Under the pieces are notes generated by a model that was not told the origin of the DNA, made no database searches, and saw only the letters and a program-made list of their open reading frames with translations. From Pirellulaceae bacterium (lineage in GTDB: Bacteria; Planctomycetota; Planctomycetia; Pirellulales; Pirellulaceae), in NCBI GenBank assembly GCA_022448645.1, contig JAKVBZ010000103.1:1-15762 (forward strand): a DNA stretch of 15,762 bases, read 5' to 3'. Of this stretch, positions 1 to 7,698 are shown in pieces. The first letter of the stretch is position 1. The number at the start of each line of letters is the position of its first letter. Position numbers and translations under genes: made by a program.

Positions 1-1
1 A

Positions 2-142
2 AATAATCTACGTGGTGAATACGTGCATAAAATTCCAGCCACCAAAGCGTCAGGCAAGCCTAAGAAAAAGCAAAAGAAACAATCTCGCTACGCTCCCGGC
101 AAAGGATATCGGCCAGATCAAAAGCGGCCGTCCAGTAGGTGA
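2..142 (+). CDS. 3' end of an unidentified gene with Lys/Arg-rich tail (partial)
   Basis: Reading from base 2, a frame stays open for 46 codons to a TGA at 140-142; the start lies before the window. The visible C-terminus is strongly basic: a lysine/glutamine cluster (KPKKKQKKQ) is followed by a Gly/Pro/Tyr/Arg-rich tail ending in PSSR. Such tails are common on RNA- or ribosome-binding proteins, but nothing here identifies a family. The next gene runs towards it on the other strand, with a 107-base spacer (143-249) in which I see no convincing terminator. The frame could also be open by chance, since only 46 codons are visible, though the composition looks like a genuine protein tail. Confidence 0.45.
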   Translation, partial: NNLRGEYVHKIPATKASGKPKKKQKKQSRYAPGKGYRPDQKRPSSR

Positions 143-249
143 ACAGAACAAGATACTGTGTTTTGTCATGCTGAGTACCGCGTAGCATCATTCACGGTCC
201 TTCGAAAACAGGCTCCGGGCCACAGAATGACAATCCGGCCTCCAATGTG

Positions 250-2190
250 TCACGCTGGATTTGATGGAGGACACCTTCTGACGACTCCCAGTACGGCTGT
301 TATCAGTAGCAACCCATTCCCCAAGGTAATTACTGCCTGAGGCTCTGGGACAGATCGGACCGTTCCACTGTCTTTAACGACCGTAGCTATCATCCCGTAC
401 CCGGTCGGTGAAAAATTAACGGTCAACGCATTGAAGTCTGAGATATCGATGTCCCCATCACTGTCAAAATCACCATTCTGCCAGTCATTCGTGGCCGAAT
501 CGACACCCATCGGATCGAAACCAATGGCGAGCCCATTAAAGTCAGAGATGTCAACATCCTGGTCACCGTTGGTGTCACCCGAAAGTGCTTGAAATAATTG
601 GACCGTTACGTCGGTCGGAGAATATTCGACGTTGGTGACAAACGTTCCGAAACCCGCATGTTCCCCGCCAGTTGTAATCGGGTCGTCGACGAACGCCCCG
701 CTGATCTGACTGGCAGTCAAAATGTGCTGAGAATAGAAGCCGGTCTCTGGATAAGGCAATAAAGCCTGAACGACGAGTTCTCCGCTCAGGGTGGCCGTGC
801 CTTGAACATAAATTATATCCGCAGTGCCAGCAGTCCCGTCCACTTCAGCTTCATAGCTACCCCCGGTGACGTAGTAGTCGCCTTGAATAGACATGGCGCC
901 GACACTACCGCCAGGCGCAATCGTTCCTCCTTCCTGGTAAAGAGTCGCTCCGTAGCTGGCAACGTGTTCAAGTCGTCCTCCCGTAAAGAAGAACTCTGCC
1001 ATGCCGGCATTGAATTGCACCGTTCCCCCTGTCAGATCAAGCGTGCCGCCCGCTAACGTATAACTGGCCATTGCAGCAGAAGAGTTTCCTGTAAGTAACA
1101 AGTTGCCACCCACCGTAGCTGTGCCCCCTGTCTGGTCCACGAAACCCAAAGCAAATTGGTCCATCGCAATCGAAAAGTCTGCCGATGTGGTTAACGAACC
1201 GTCCGTGAAAGTCAACAATCCAGTCCCATCCACGAGTGCCACTGCCACGTTTTGGGCGAGAACGTTGCCACCTGACAGCAGTAATGCAGCATCCCCCGCA
1301 TGGCCAATCACGACGTCTCCGCCACCTGCTGTATCTAATGTCCCTCCTACCATTGTCATGGTTGCGAACGAGTCGGAGCTGAGTGCAGCCGTCAGCGAAC
1401 GGGCAGACAACAGTCCATCTATTATGTCCAGGTTTCCGTCACTCCCCACACCGTCGGCGATGATGACATCGTCGGCCAACTGCAAATCACCGCCAGATAA
1501 GGTGGCGTACGCAAATGTACTGTCCCCCTGAGCGAGCAACAGGGATTTCGCATCGACCGTTCCGGAATTCACTTCCAGCTCGTTGTGACCAGATGCTCCG
1601 TTGCTGACGATAAGATCTCGTCCCTGCAGCCAAACACCATCTACCACAAGAATATTGTCTCCAGTGTTCGCCGCAGTGGCACCTACTAGAATATCATCTC
1701 GGTCTGCCACATCACCGGTTTGCATATTTCCAATCTGAACCGTACCGCCAGACAGCGTTACGATTCCGAACGCACTTTCAGCCACTCCCAGTTGTAGCTG
1801 TTCGTCCAGCAGCACGTTTCCACCAGTGACCAAAAGCGCCCCTGACAAGCTACCGGTCAAACCAACCTGTAGCGAGCGTGCGGACAGTGTTCCTCCTGAG
1901 TTAACCGTCATTTGCCCCGGTGCCGTAGTCCCGAGTAATACATCACGTGCCACGGCACCCGGTACACTGACAACAGGAAAATAATCCGGGCTGATTGTGT
2001 TAATCTCCGCGTCATCCCCCGAATTGGGGTCGCTAGAACCTGGTGCAGTACCACTATCCCAATTCGCATCAACGTGCCAGGACTGGTCAATCGTTCCCAG
2101 CCAATCGACGGCATCAGCCGGAGCACACCATCGGATGCCGACGAGACTGACAAAACAAACGATCCACCACCGTCGCCGGTCTCCAATCAT
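250..2190 (-). CDS. Secreted beta-helix repeat protein with dockerin repeats and PEP-CTERM sorting signal
   Basis: A 646-residue exported protein. An arginine/tryptophan-rich signal peptide (about residues 1-27, ending ADA) is followed by the W-x-x-x-NW...PG...DDAEI opening typical of autotransporter-like passenger proteins. Residues about 80-500 are imperfect repeats built around 'SGG' turns and short beta strands (for example LSGGTVQIG, VTGGNVLLD, LAGGTLDLTGG), as expected of a right-handed beta helix. Residues 537-596 contain two calcium-loop dockerin-type segments, DTNGDQDVDISD (539-550) and DFDSDGDIDISD (574-585), both followed by FN. The last 33 residues have VPEP (614-617), a hydrophobic helix and VVRR, the tripartite PEP-CTERM signal cut by an exosortase. 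Start: GGAAGGA lies 8 bases before the ATG. Likely a surface or matrix protein; its ligand is unknown. No exosortase gene lies in the window. Confidence 0.88.
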   Translation of the reverse strand: MIGDRRRWWIVCFVSLVGIRWCAPADAVDWLGTIDQSWHVDANWDSGTAPGSSDPNSGDDAEINTISPDYFPVVSVPGAVARDVLLGTTAPGQMTVNSGGTLSARSLQVGLTGSLSGALLVTGGNVLLDEQLQLGVAESAFGIVTLSGGTVQIGNMQTGDVADRDDILVGATAANTGDNILVVDGVWLQGRDLIVSNGASGHNELEVNSGTVDAKSLLLAQGDSTFAYATLSGGDLQLADDVIIADGVGSDGNLDIIDGLLSARSLTAALSSDSFATMTMVGGTLDTAGGGDVVIGHAGDAALLLSGGNVLAQNVAVALVDGTGLLTFTDGSLTTSADFSIAMDQFALGFVDQTGGTATVGGNLLLTGNSSAAMASYTLAGGTLDLTGGTVQFNAGMAEFFFTGGRLEHVASYGATLYQEGGTIAPGGSVGAMSIQGDYYVTGGSYEAEVDGTAGTADIIYVQGTATLSGELVVQALLPYPETGFYSQHILTASQISGAFVDDPITTGGEHAGFGTFVTNVEYSPTDVTVQLFQALSGDTNGDQDVDISDFNGLAIGFDPMGVDSATNDWQNGDFDSDGDIDISDFNALTVNFSPTGYGMIATVVKDSGTVRSVPEPQAVITLGNGLLLITAVLGVVRRCPPSNPA

Positions 2191-2622
2191 GCGTACATTC
2201 CTTCCTGTAAAATCCTTAGTCGAAAACGTCCCTCAAATCAGTGTGAGAGCTTGGCCGCTGTCACGACCAAGCACCGACTCCAGCCGTCCTCTATCCACAG
2301 CGTGGGAACTCAACCCGACAGAGCACGGTTCAAACGGTGCCCGCCGATAGCATTACACCAAGACGCTCTATGAAACCCCGTCAACGACAGAAGGTATCGT
2401 TTTGGTTTTTTAACAACTGATTCATATTTTAAGCCACCTCCATAGGCATTGCCCAGAACCTAAGCTGATAAATCTTTCCAGAACTCGTTTCGGTTGCCAA
2501 AACAGCCCAACCTCCGACTGAATTTTATACCCCCGGCACCTGCGTCGAAGACCCCAAAGCGTGACACCAATCGCTTTACGGCAAAAATAAGGTTACAACG
2601 TTCCAAACGGAGACCGACGACC
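2191..2622. other. Divergent intergenic spacer (432 bases)
   Basis: This stretch lies between the PEP-CTERM gene (minus) and the small membrane protein (plus), so both promoters are expected here. I see no convincing gene: open frames over it are low-complexity extensions or shadows of the neighbours. An imperfect inverted repeat at 2249-2272 (9-base arms, 6-base loop) would lie in the 5' leader of the PEP-CTERM transcript, about 60 bases before its ATG. The AT-rich patch at 2398-2431 contains the best promoter-like sequence. Confidence 0.6.
2402..2430 (+). promoter_or_regulatory. Weak candidate sigma70-like promoter
   Basis: TTGGTT (2402-2407) and TATTTT (2425-2430) are separated by exactly 17 bases in the only AT-rich patch of the spacer. 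They point to the small membrane-protein gene at 2623, giving a leader of roughly 185 bases. The hexamers match the consensus only partly and planctomycete promoters are poorly defined, so this is a suggestion only. Confidence 0.22.
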
Positions 2623-3213
2623 ATGCAACAGAAATCATCTTCAGTTGGCTGTTGGATAGCAGGCTGTGGCTGTGCAGCATTCGTGGCTATTCCGAGCCTG
2701 ATTGTGCTCGCAACACTTTGGGTTGGCCTCGACGTCTTCCAGTGGGGGATGGTCCAAGTCGAGCAAGAACGACAGCGTTTCGAAATGGCCGCGAACTGGC
2801 AGCCACCCAACGAGTCTATCGTTTGGGATGATTTTTTTCCGCGCATCGTCGGCCAATATGAACTAATCGCACATGACACCGACGCACAGATACCGGCGCT
2901 CAACTTCGATCTTAAAGGCAATCATGCGACCTACCAATCAGGCGATAGCCAAATCGATGTATATCTCTACGCGGCCACTGAACTCGAAAAGGAAGCCTTA
3001 TTTGGTCGTATCGACCATCTGCATGAAAACCAAACCGGTGGATTCAATGTGAAGACGCAAATCGGAGACCGTCTTTATGTTTCGTCCACCCACTTGAAGC
3101 AAAACTACCTGTGGTGGATCAAAGGCTGGCTGCTATGCGTTCGGACTCATGACGTGGAAGATCGAACCCCATTTATCATGCACTTTTTGCAGGCAACATC
3201 AGAGGCACCCTAA
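2623..3213 (+). CDS. Membrane-anchored protein of unknown function
   Basis: A 196-residue protein that I cannot assign to a family. The N-terminus is short and Cys/Gly-rich (C10, C15, C17) and runs into one hydrophobic helix (about residues 12-35). A soluble, mixed alpha/beta domain of about 150 residues follows, rich in aromatic and acidic residues, probably on the periplasmic or outer face. The frame is open further upstream (an ATG at 2494), but the extra 43 residues are basic and low-complexity. The ATG at 2623 has GGAG at 2609-2612, ten bases ahead, and places the helix at the N-terminus, so I prefer it. The gene ends 61 bases before the PSD1-family gene on the same strand, so co-transcription is possible, although a stem-loop lies between them. 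Only the topology is well supported. Confidence 0.72.
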   Translation: MQQKSSSVGCWIAGCGCAAFVAIPSLIVLATLWVGLDVFQWGMVQVEQERQRFEMAANWQPPNESIVWDDFFPRIVGQYELIAHDTDAQIPALNFDLKGNHATYQSGDSQIDVYLYAATELEKEALFGRIDHLHENQTGGFNVKTQIGDRLYVSSTHLKQNYLWWIKGWLLCVRTHDVEDRTPFIMHFLQATSEAP

Positions 3214-3223
3214 CCAAGTGGAA

Positions 3224-3244
3224 TTGAGCACACTCAGTGTTCAA
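3224..3244 (+). other. Stem-loop between the small membrane protein gene and the PSD1-family gene
   Basis: TTGAGCAC (3224-3231) can pair with GTGTTCAA (3237-3244) over 8 pairs, one of them G-U, closing a 5-base loop. It starts 10 bases after the stop codon at 3211-3213. There is no following U-run, so it is not a standard intrinsic terminator; it could be a weak terminator or mRNA 3'-end stabiliser, or chance. Confidence 0.3.
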
Positions 3245-3268
3245 AGTTGCCATTGTGAATGTTAGAAT
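3240..3268 (+). promoter_or_regulatory. Candidate promoter immediately before the PSD1-family operon
   Basis: TTCAAA (3240-3245) and TAGAAT (3263-3268) are separated by 17 bases, matching 4/6 and 5/6 positions of the sigma70 consensus. Transcription would start about 7 bases after the -10, that is, at or next to the ATG at 3275. That would make the message leaderless or nearly so, consistent with the absence of a good ribosome-binding site there. It overlaps the stem-loop at 3224-3244. Confidence 0.3.
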
Positions 3269-3274
3269 AGAGAC

Positions 3275-5857
3275 ATGAATGTGAAAGACCGTTATTGGAT
3301 TCGCCTTTGCTTCATGTGGGCGCTGAGTCTCCTGTGGCCGCACAGCTCAGTCGTGTCCGCCAATGAGGATATCTACGGCAAGGCTCGCAACGAGCATTGG
3401 GCGTATCGTCCCATCGTCAAACCCACGGTTCCCAGTTTGGACGATCCGCCTGCTAGTTCGTCTGACATCGATCACTTCATTCTGGCACGATTGCGACATG
3501 CCGGTCTTGAATTCTGTCCGCCGGCTGACAAGCGGACCCTGATTCGACGCGCCACTTTTGATTTAACCGGTCTACCGCCGACCTTTGCAGAAGTTCAGGC
3601 ATTTTTAGCAGACGAATCGTCCGGTGCGTTTGCCACGGTCGTGAACCGGCTGCTTGAATCAGATCGTTACGGTGAGCGGTGGGGGCGACATTGGCTCGAT
3701 CTGGCTCGTTATGCAGATACCCATGGAGGCGCACCGTTGGGTATCGTGCTGTTTCCCTTTTCGTATACCTATCGCGACTATGTGATCGACGCCATCAACC
3801 GAGACGTTCCGTACGATCGTTTCGTATTGGAGCAAATTGCCGCTGACCAATTGGACCTGGGTGGGCAGACCGAAGCATTAGCTGCCTTGGGTTTTCTGAC
3901 TGTGGGCCGTCAGTACCGCAATCATCACGACACGATTGATGATCGAATCGACGTCGTCACCCGAGGCCTCATGGGATTGAATGTGGCCTGTGCTCGGTGT
4001 CATGACCATAAGTACGATGCGATCCCCATTGAAGATTACTATTCCCTTTATGCGGTGTTTGCTGGCAGTGAACCTCCCGAGGACCTGCCGTATCTACAGG
4101 TACCCGAAGATAGCGACGAATTTCGCGAGTTTCAGCGGCGACTACAACACCTCAAGGCCAACCGCGACAACGCACTGCGCGACCATTTGTCGATCACACA
4201 AAATCGTTGGAGGATGCAAGTCGGGATGTATCTCCGAGAACTGGCTTTGGGTACTCCCGAGCAGGACCTCAGTGCTAAATTCTTGTCGTTTCGCACCGAA
4301 GATCTTCGGCCCAATCTTCTGGAACGCTGGCGCGAATATTTAGAGCAAACGGTTCCATCAGAGGATCCAGTGTTTGGCGTTTGGCAACGTTGCTTGAATT
4401 TGGCTGATAAGGATTTCGAGCAAGGAAGCGCCGCGATTCTGGCAGGCATGCGAGCTGAGAACGGAGAGGATGGTGCCGATCCTCAGAAATATCACGCCCA
4501 TACCGCGACAGCTCCTCGATGGAATCCACGTGTCTTGGATGCCATGGAGACACAGCCCTTGAAATCGATGTTAGACGTGGCGACAGCTTACGGTGATCTG
4601 TTCGCCACGGTACAAAAAGAGTGGCTTCAAGGAATGTTGGACGCATCGCTCGAAGCGACGGTTGGCATGGAGGCCGTTGCCGATTTCGCCCCGCAGCATC
4701 AATTCTTTTTCAGCGCAGTCGATCGCCAACTGAGGCAACATTTGTACGGAACCGGAACGCCAACCACCTTTACGTATCCATCGGTCGAAATCGAGTTCAA
4801 TCGCTCGTATCGAAGCAGGATCACAAGATTTCGTACGGACATACATAACTTCCTGCTCAAGTCGGCCGCTTCGCCACCTCGCGCGATGGTACTGTATGAA
4901 CAGGAGACTCCAAGGCCCCAACACGTTTTTGTGCGTGGCAATCCCATAGACCGCGGTGAAGTGGTCCAGGCAAGATTTTTGGCACTGTTAAGCCACGGCG
5001 AACGTAAACCATTCACCGACGGTAAACGACGGCTGGAACTAGCTCAGGCAGTCGTGCATCCAGACAATCCCCTGACCAGTCGAGTATTCGTCAACTGGGT
5101 TTGGCAGCACCATTTTGGCCACGGACTGGTTCGCACGCCTGGCGATTTTGGCAAACGTGGAGAATCACCCACTCATCCCGATTTGCTTGACTATCTGGCG
5201 ACACAGTTTGTTGAAGATGGCTGGTCGCTAAAACACTTACACAAAATCATGATGCTGACCGCGACCTACCAGCAGGCTTCCGTCCGGCCATATACTGATG
5301 ACTCGTCGAATCAGCTAGAAGCAAGCCAGATAGATCCGGAAAACCGCTTGTTGTGGCGCATGGCCCCTCAACGCTTGGAACTCGAAGCGATGCGCGATTC
5401 AATGCTAGCTGTCTCGGGGGTTTTAGACGTTTCGATGGGGGGCCGTCCGATCGATTTGTTCGCAACCCCTACGGTACCTCGCCGAACCGTGTACGGGTTC
5501 ATCAACCGAGATGTGATCCCACCCCTGTTCGGTACGTTCGACATGGCAGACCCCAGTTCCTGTACGGCCGAACGGCCTAATACCAACGTCCCGCAACAAG
5601 CCCTATTCGCCTTGAATTCGGAATTTGTGATGGAGCAAGCAACTTTTTTGGCCGACGCAACCGTAGAACACAAACCGGATTCAGCCACACGAGTGCGACA
5701 GTTGTACCAGCGCGCCTACGCCCGGAACCCAGATGACGATGAATTGTCATTGGCCCTGCGTTATATTGAAAATCAACCTCCCGATGCGGAGCCTTCAGCC
5801 TGGGTGAGGTTTGCCCAAGTATTGTTGGCTTCCAACGAATTTATCTTTGTCGACTAA
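3275..5857 (+). CDS. PSD1-family exported protein (DUF1549 + DUF1553) with one CxxCH haem motif
   Basis: An 860-residue protein of a family greatly expanded in planctomycetes; its biochemical role is unknown. A signal peptide (about residues 1-29, ending VSA) is followed by the family's HWAYRPI (41-47). DUF1549 spans about 64-268, with TFDLTGLPPT, YGERWGRHWLDLARYADT and the c-type haem motif C239-A-R-C242-H243, followed by DHKYD. A middle region (about 270-590) has no domain I recognise beyond the family's 'RGNP...G' segment. DUF1553 (about 595-845) begins NPLTSRVFVNWVW and includes GDFGKRGESPTHP, PQRLELEAMRDS and RPNTNVPQQALFALN. It lacks the separate N-terminal cytochrome (PSCyt1) domain and the carbohydrate-binding or LamG inserts seen in many relatives. 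The stop is followed after one base by the DUF1501 gene, the usual partner, so translation is probably coupled. Confidence 0.93.
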   Translation: MNVKDRYWIRLCFMWALSLLWPHSSVVSANEDIYGKARNEHWAYRPIVKPTVPSLDDPPASSSDIDHFILARLRHAGLEFCPPADKRTLIRRATFDLTGLPPTFAEVQAFLADESSGAFATVVNRLLESDRYGERWGRHWLDLARYADTHGGAPLGIVLFPFSYTYRDYVIDAINRDVPYDRFVLEQIAADQLDLGGQTEALAALGFLTVGRQYRNHHDTIDDRIDVVTRGLMGLNVACARCHDHKYDAIPIEDYYSLYAVFAGSEPPEDLPYLQVPEDSDEFREFQRRLQHLKANRDNALRDHLSITQNRWRMQVGMYLRELALGTPEQDLSAKFLSFRTEDLRPNLLERWREYLEQTVPSEDPVFGVWQRCLNLADKDFEQGSAAILAGMRAENGEDGADPQKYHAHTATAPRWNPRVLDAMETQPLKSMLDVATAYGDLFATVQKEWLQGMLDASLEATVGMEAVADFAPQHQFFFSAVDRQLRQHLYGTGTPTTFTYPSVEIEFNRSYRSRITRFRTDIHNFLLKSAASPPRAMVLYEQETPRPQHVFVRGNPIDRGEVVQARFLALLSHGERKPFTDGKRRLELAQAVVHPDNPLTSRVFVNWVWQHHFGHGLVRTPGDFGKRGESPTHPDLLDYLATQFVEDGWSLKHLHKIMMLTATYQQASVRPYTDDSSNQLEASQIDPENRLLWRMAPQRLELEAMRDSMLAVSGVLDVSMGGRPIDLFATPTVPRRTVYGFINRDVIPPLFGTFDMADPSSCTAERPNTNVPQQALFALNSEFVMEQATFLADATVEHKPDSATRVRQLYQRAYARNPDDDELSLALRYIENQPPDAEPSAWVRFAQVLLASNEFIFVD

Positions 5858-5858
5858 T

Positions 5859-7295
5859 ATGCCACGCGAAGAACAAATCGTCCCGTTATTTTCCCGTCGT
5901 GATCTATTACGACGAACCGGCATGGGGTTCGGTACACTCGCATTAGCGGATGTCATTGGGCAAGAACATCTATCTGGACAAGCTCTAGGCGCAACAGGTA
6001 TTTTGCCCACCGCCGCCAAGCCGCCCCATGTTCCATCGCGAGCTAAACATGTCATCCATATCTATCTCAATGGAGGGATGTCGCAGGTCGATACGTTCGA
6101 CCCGAAGCCTGAGTTGACCAAACGGTCTGGCGAAATGCTTCCCTTTGCAAACTTGCAGACCGAACGTCGAACGGGTTCTGCCTTAGGTTCGCCATTTCGC
6201 TTCGCCAAGCACGGCGAGTCCGGGACCGAAGTGAGTGAGATCTTTCCCCACCTGTCCCAGTGCGTAGACGAAATGACAGTCGTGCGTTCGATGTACGCAC
6301 AACTGTCAAACCACGAATTATCACTGATGTTGATGAACTGTGGTGATCAACGATTGGTGCGACCCAGTATTGGATCCTGGATCAACTACGGGATGGGTAC
6401 CGAGAACAATAATCTACCGGGCTTTGTAGTTCTTTGTCCCAGCGGTCGCCCTGTGGCCGGTGCCGACAATTGGCGCAGCGCATTTTTACCTGGAATCTAT
6501 CAAGGAACGCTGGTCCACACCAATGAAATCGATCCTCAAAAGATCATCCAGCATCTTCGTAACAAACATCTAAAATTGCCCGAACAGCGGGACCAGCTTG
6601 ATCTGCTACAAGCCTTAAACCAGCGGCACCTCGAAGCACGACACCGCGAACAAGCCCTGGAATCTCGGATTCAAGGGTTTGAGTTAGCGTACCGAATGCA
6701 GTTGGAAGCAACGGATGCTTTTGATATCCAGCAAGAACCGGAACACATCCTGAGCATGTACGGAGAAGGCGTGCAAAATCGCCAACTACTGATCGCACGT
6801 CGTCTCGTGGAACGGGGAGTACGTTTCGTACAAATGTGGCACGGATCGCCTCAACCATGGGACAGTCATACCGATATCGAGAAACATCGAACCTTGGCTG
6901 CGGAATGTGATCAAGGATTGGCCGCTTTGATTATGGACTTGAAGCAGCGGGGACTGCTGGAAGACACATTGATTGTTTGTAGTGGCGAGTTCGGCCGAAC
7001 GCCTTCGGTAGAAATGCGCACTAGTGGGGGTGGAGCAACCAATGGACGAGACCACAACCACTGGGGCTTTACGTTATGGATGGCTGGTGGAGGCATTCGT
7101 CGTGGATTGGTCTACGGTGCCACGGATGAATTTGGATTTCAAGCTGTCGAAAATCGGGTTTCCGTACACGACCTACAGGCTACCATCTTGTACCTTTTGG
7201 GCTTTGATCATGAGCAACTCACATACCATTTCGCAGGACGTGATTTTCGCTTGACAGACGTCCATGGCCGTGTCGTGCATGATCTCATCGCCTGA
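5859..7295 (+). CDS. DUF1501-family protein, Tat-exported
   Basis: A 478-residue partner of the preceding PSD1-family protein. DUF1501 proteins belong to the alkaline phosphatase/sulfatase-like fold superfamily, but no reaction has been established. The N-terminus carries a twin-arginine signal (S12-R-R-D-L-L-R18, then a hydrophobic stretch), so it is probably exported folded, perhaps with a metal. Family landmarks are KHVIHIYLNGGMSQVDTFDPK (from about residue 63), CSGEFGRTP (374-382), and GRDHNHWGF with D398, H399 and H401. The C-terminus has the usual DLQATILYLLGFDHEQL segment. The start at 5859 lies one base after the PSD1 stop. An in-frame ATG at 5811 would overlap that gene by 47 bases and push the Tat motif inward, so I reject it. 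There is no clear ribosome-binding site, consistent with translational coupling. Confidence 0.93.
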   Translation: MPREEQIVPLFSRRDLLRRTGMGFGTLALADVIGQEHLSGQALGATGILPTAAKPPHVPSRAKHVIHIYLNGGMSQVDTFDPKPELTKRSGEMLPFANLQTERRTGSALGSPFRFAKHGESGTEVSEIFPHLSQCVDEMTVVRSMYAQLSNHELSLMLMNCGDQRLVRPSIGSWINYGMGTENNNLPGFVVLCPSGRPVAGADNWRSAFLPGIYQGTLVHTNEIDPQKIIQHLRNKHLKLPEQRDQLDLLQALNQRHLEARHREQALESRIQGFELAYRMQLEATDAFDIQQEPEHILSMYGEGVQNRQLLIARRLVERGVRFVQMWHGSPQPWDSHTDIEKHRTLAAECDQGLAALIMDLKQRGLLEDTLIVCSGEFGRTPSVEMRTSGGGATNGRDHNHWGFTLWMAGGGIRRGLVYGATDEFGFQAVENRVSVHDLQATILYLLGFDHEQLTYHFAGRDFRLTDVHGRVVHDLIA

Positions 7296-7315
7296 GCACG
7301 GAGGTTCTGAATCAC

Positions 7316-7678
7316 ATGATCGTGGTCACTAATCGCATTCCTGTGGCGAAAGGCCACGAAATCGATTTCGAAGACAGATTTCGAAATCGGGTTCATCTGG
7401 TAGATCAATCGCCTGGTTTCATTCGAAACGAAGTTCACCGGCCGCGCCCTGTCACATTCGACCATGATTGTGGTCGGTTTCTCGACGATGATGGTGCCGA
7501 AGGGTATTACGAAGTGAAGACTTGGTGGCGTTCCATGGATGATTTCGTTGCCTGGACAAAAAGTGAATCGTTTGCTGAAGCACACGCCAATAGGCCACCC
7601 AAAGAAATGTTTCGCGGGCCCAGTGTGCTGGACGTCCATGAAGTATTTTTGTCCACAGACGAAATGCTCAAAGATTAA
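7316..7678 (+). CDS. IsdG/HmoA-like antibiotic biosynthesis monooxygenase-fold protein (putative haem-degrading)
   Basis: A 120-residue single-domain protein of the dimeric ferredoxin-like (ABM) fold. From memory of Staphylococcus aureus IsdG, its catalytic triad N7-W67-H77 lies in 'ENR...' and 'DW-LKSDVFKAAH'. This protein has N6 in TNRIPVAKG, and W80 and H90 in AWTKSESFAEAH, the same 10-residue Trp-His spacing. The triad therefore appears conserved, which argues for haem binding or degradation rather than a generic ABM protein. A roughly 13-residue longer acidic central loop (about 45-63, including FLDDDGAEG) distinguishes it. No signal peptide, so it is cytoplasmic. A strong GGAGG (7300-7304) precedes the ATG by 11 bases. 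Twenty bases separate it from both neighbours, suggesting one operon. The physiological substrate remains uncertain. Confidence 0.85.
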   Translation: MIVVTNRIPVAKGHEIDFEDRFRNRVHLVDQSPGFIRNEVHRPRPVTFDHDCGRFLDDDGAEGYYEVKTWWRSMDDFVAWTKSESFAEAHANRPPKEMFRGPSVLDVHEVFLSTDEMLKD

Positions 7679-7698
7679 CGGAGTAAGGGTTGCGTTTC

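Noticed and set aside
158..340. 60-codon plus-strand open frame after the first partial gene
   Set aside because: Overlaps the 3' end of the PEP-CTERM gene antisense; no gene-like features.
1103..1531. 142-codon plus-strand open frame inside the PEP-CTERM gene
   Set aside because: Ser/Pro/Ala-rich reverse image of the beta-helix repeats, with no ribosome-binding site or domain.
2460..2921. 153-codon minus-strand open frame overlapping the small membrane-protein gene
   Set aside because: Antisense to a gene with a good start, ribosome-binding site and membrane helix; the translation has no recognisable features.
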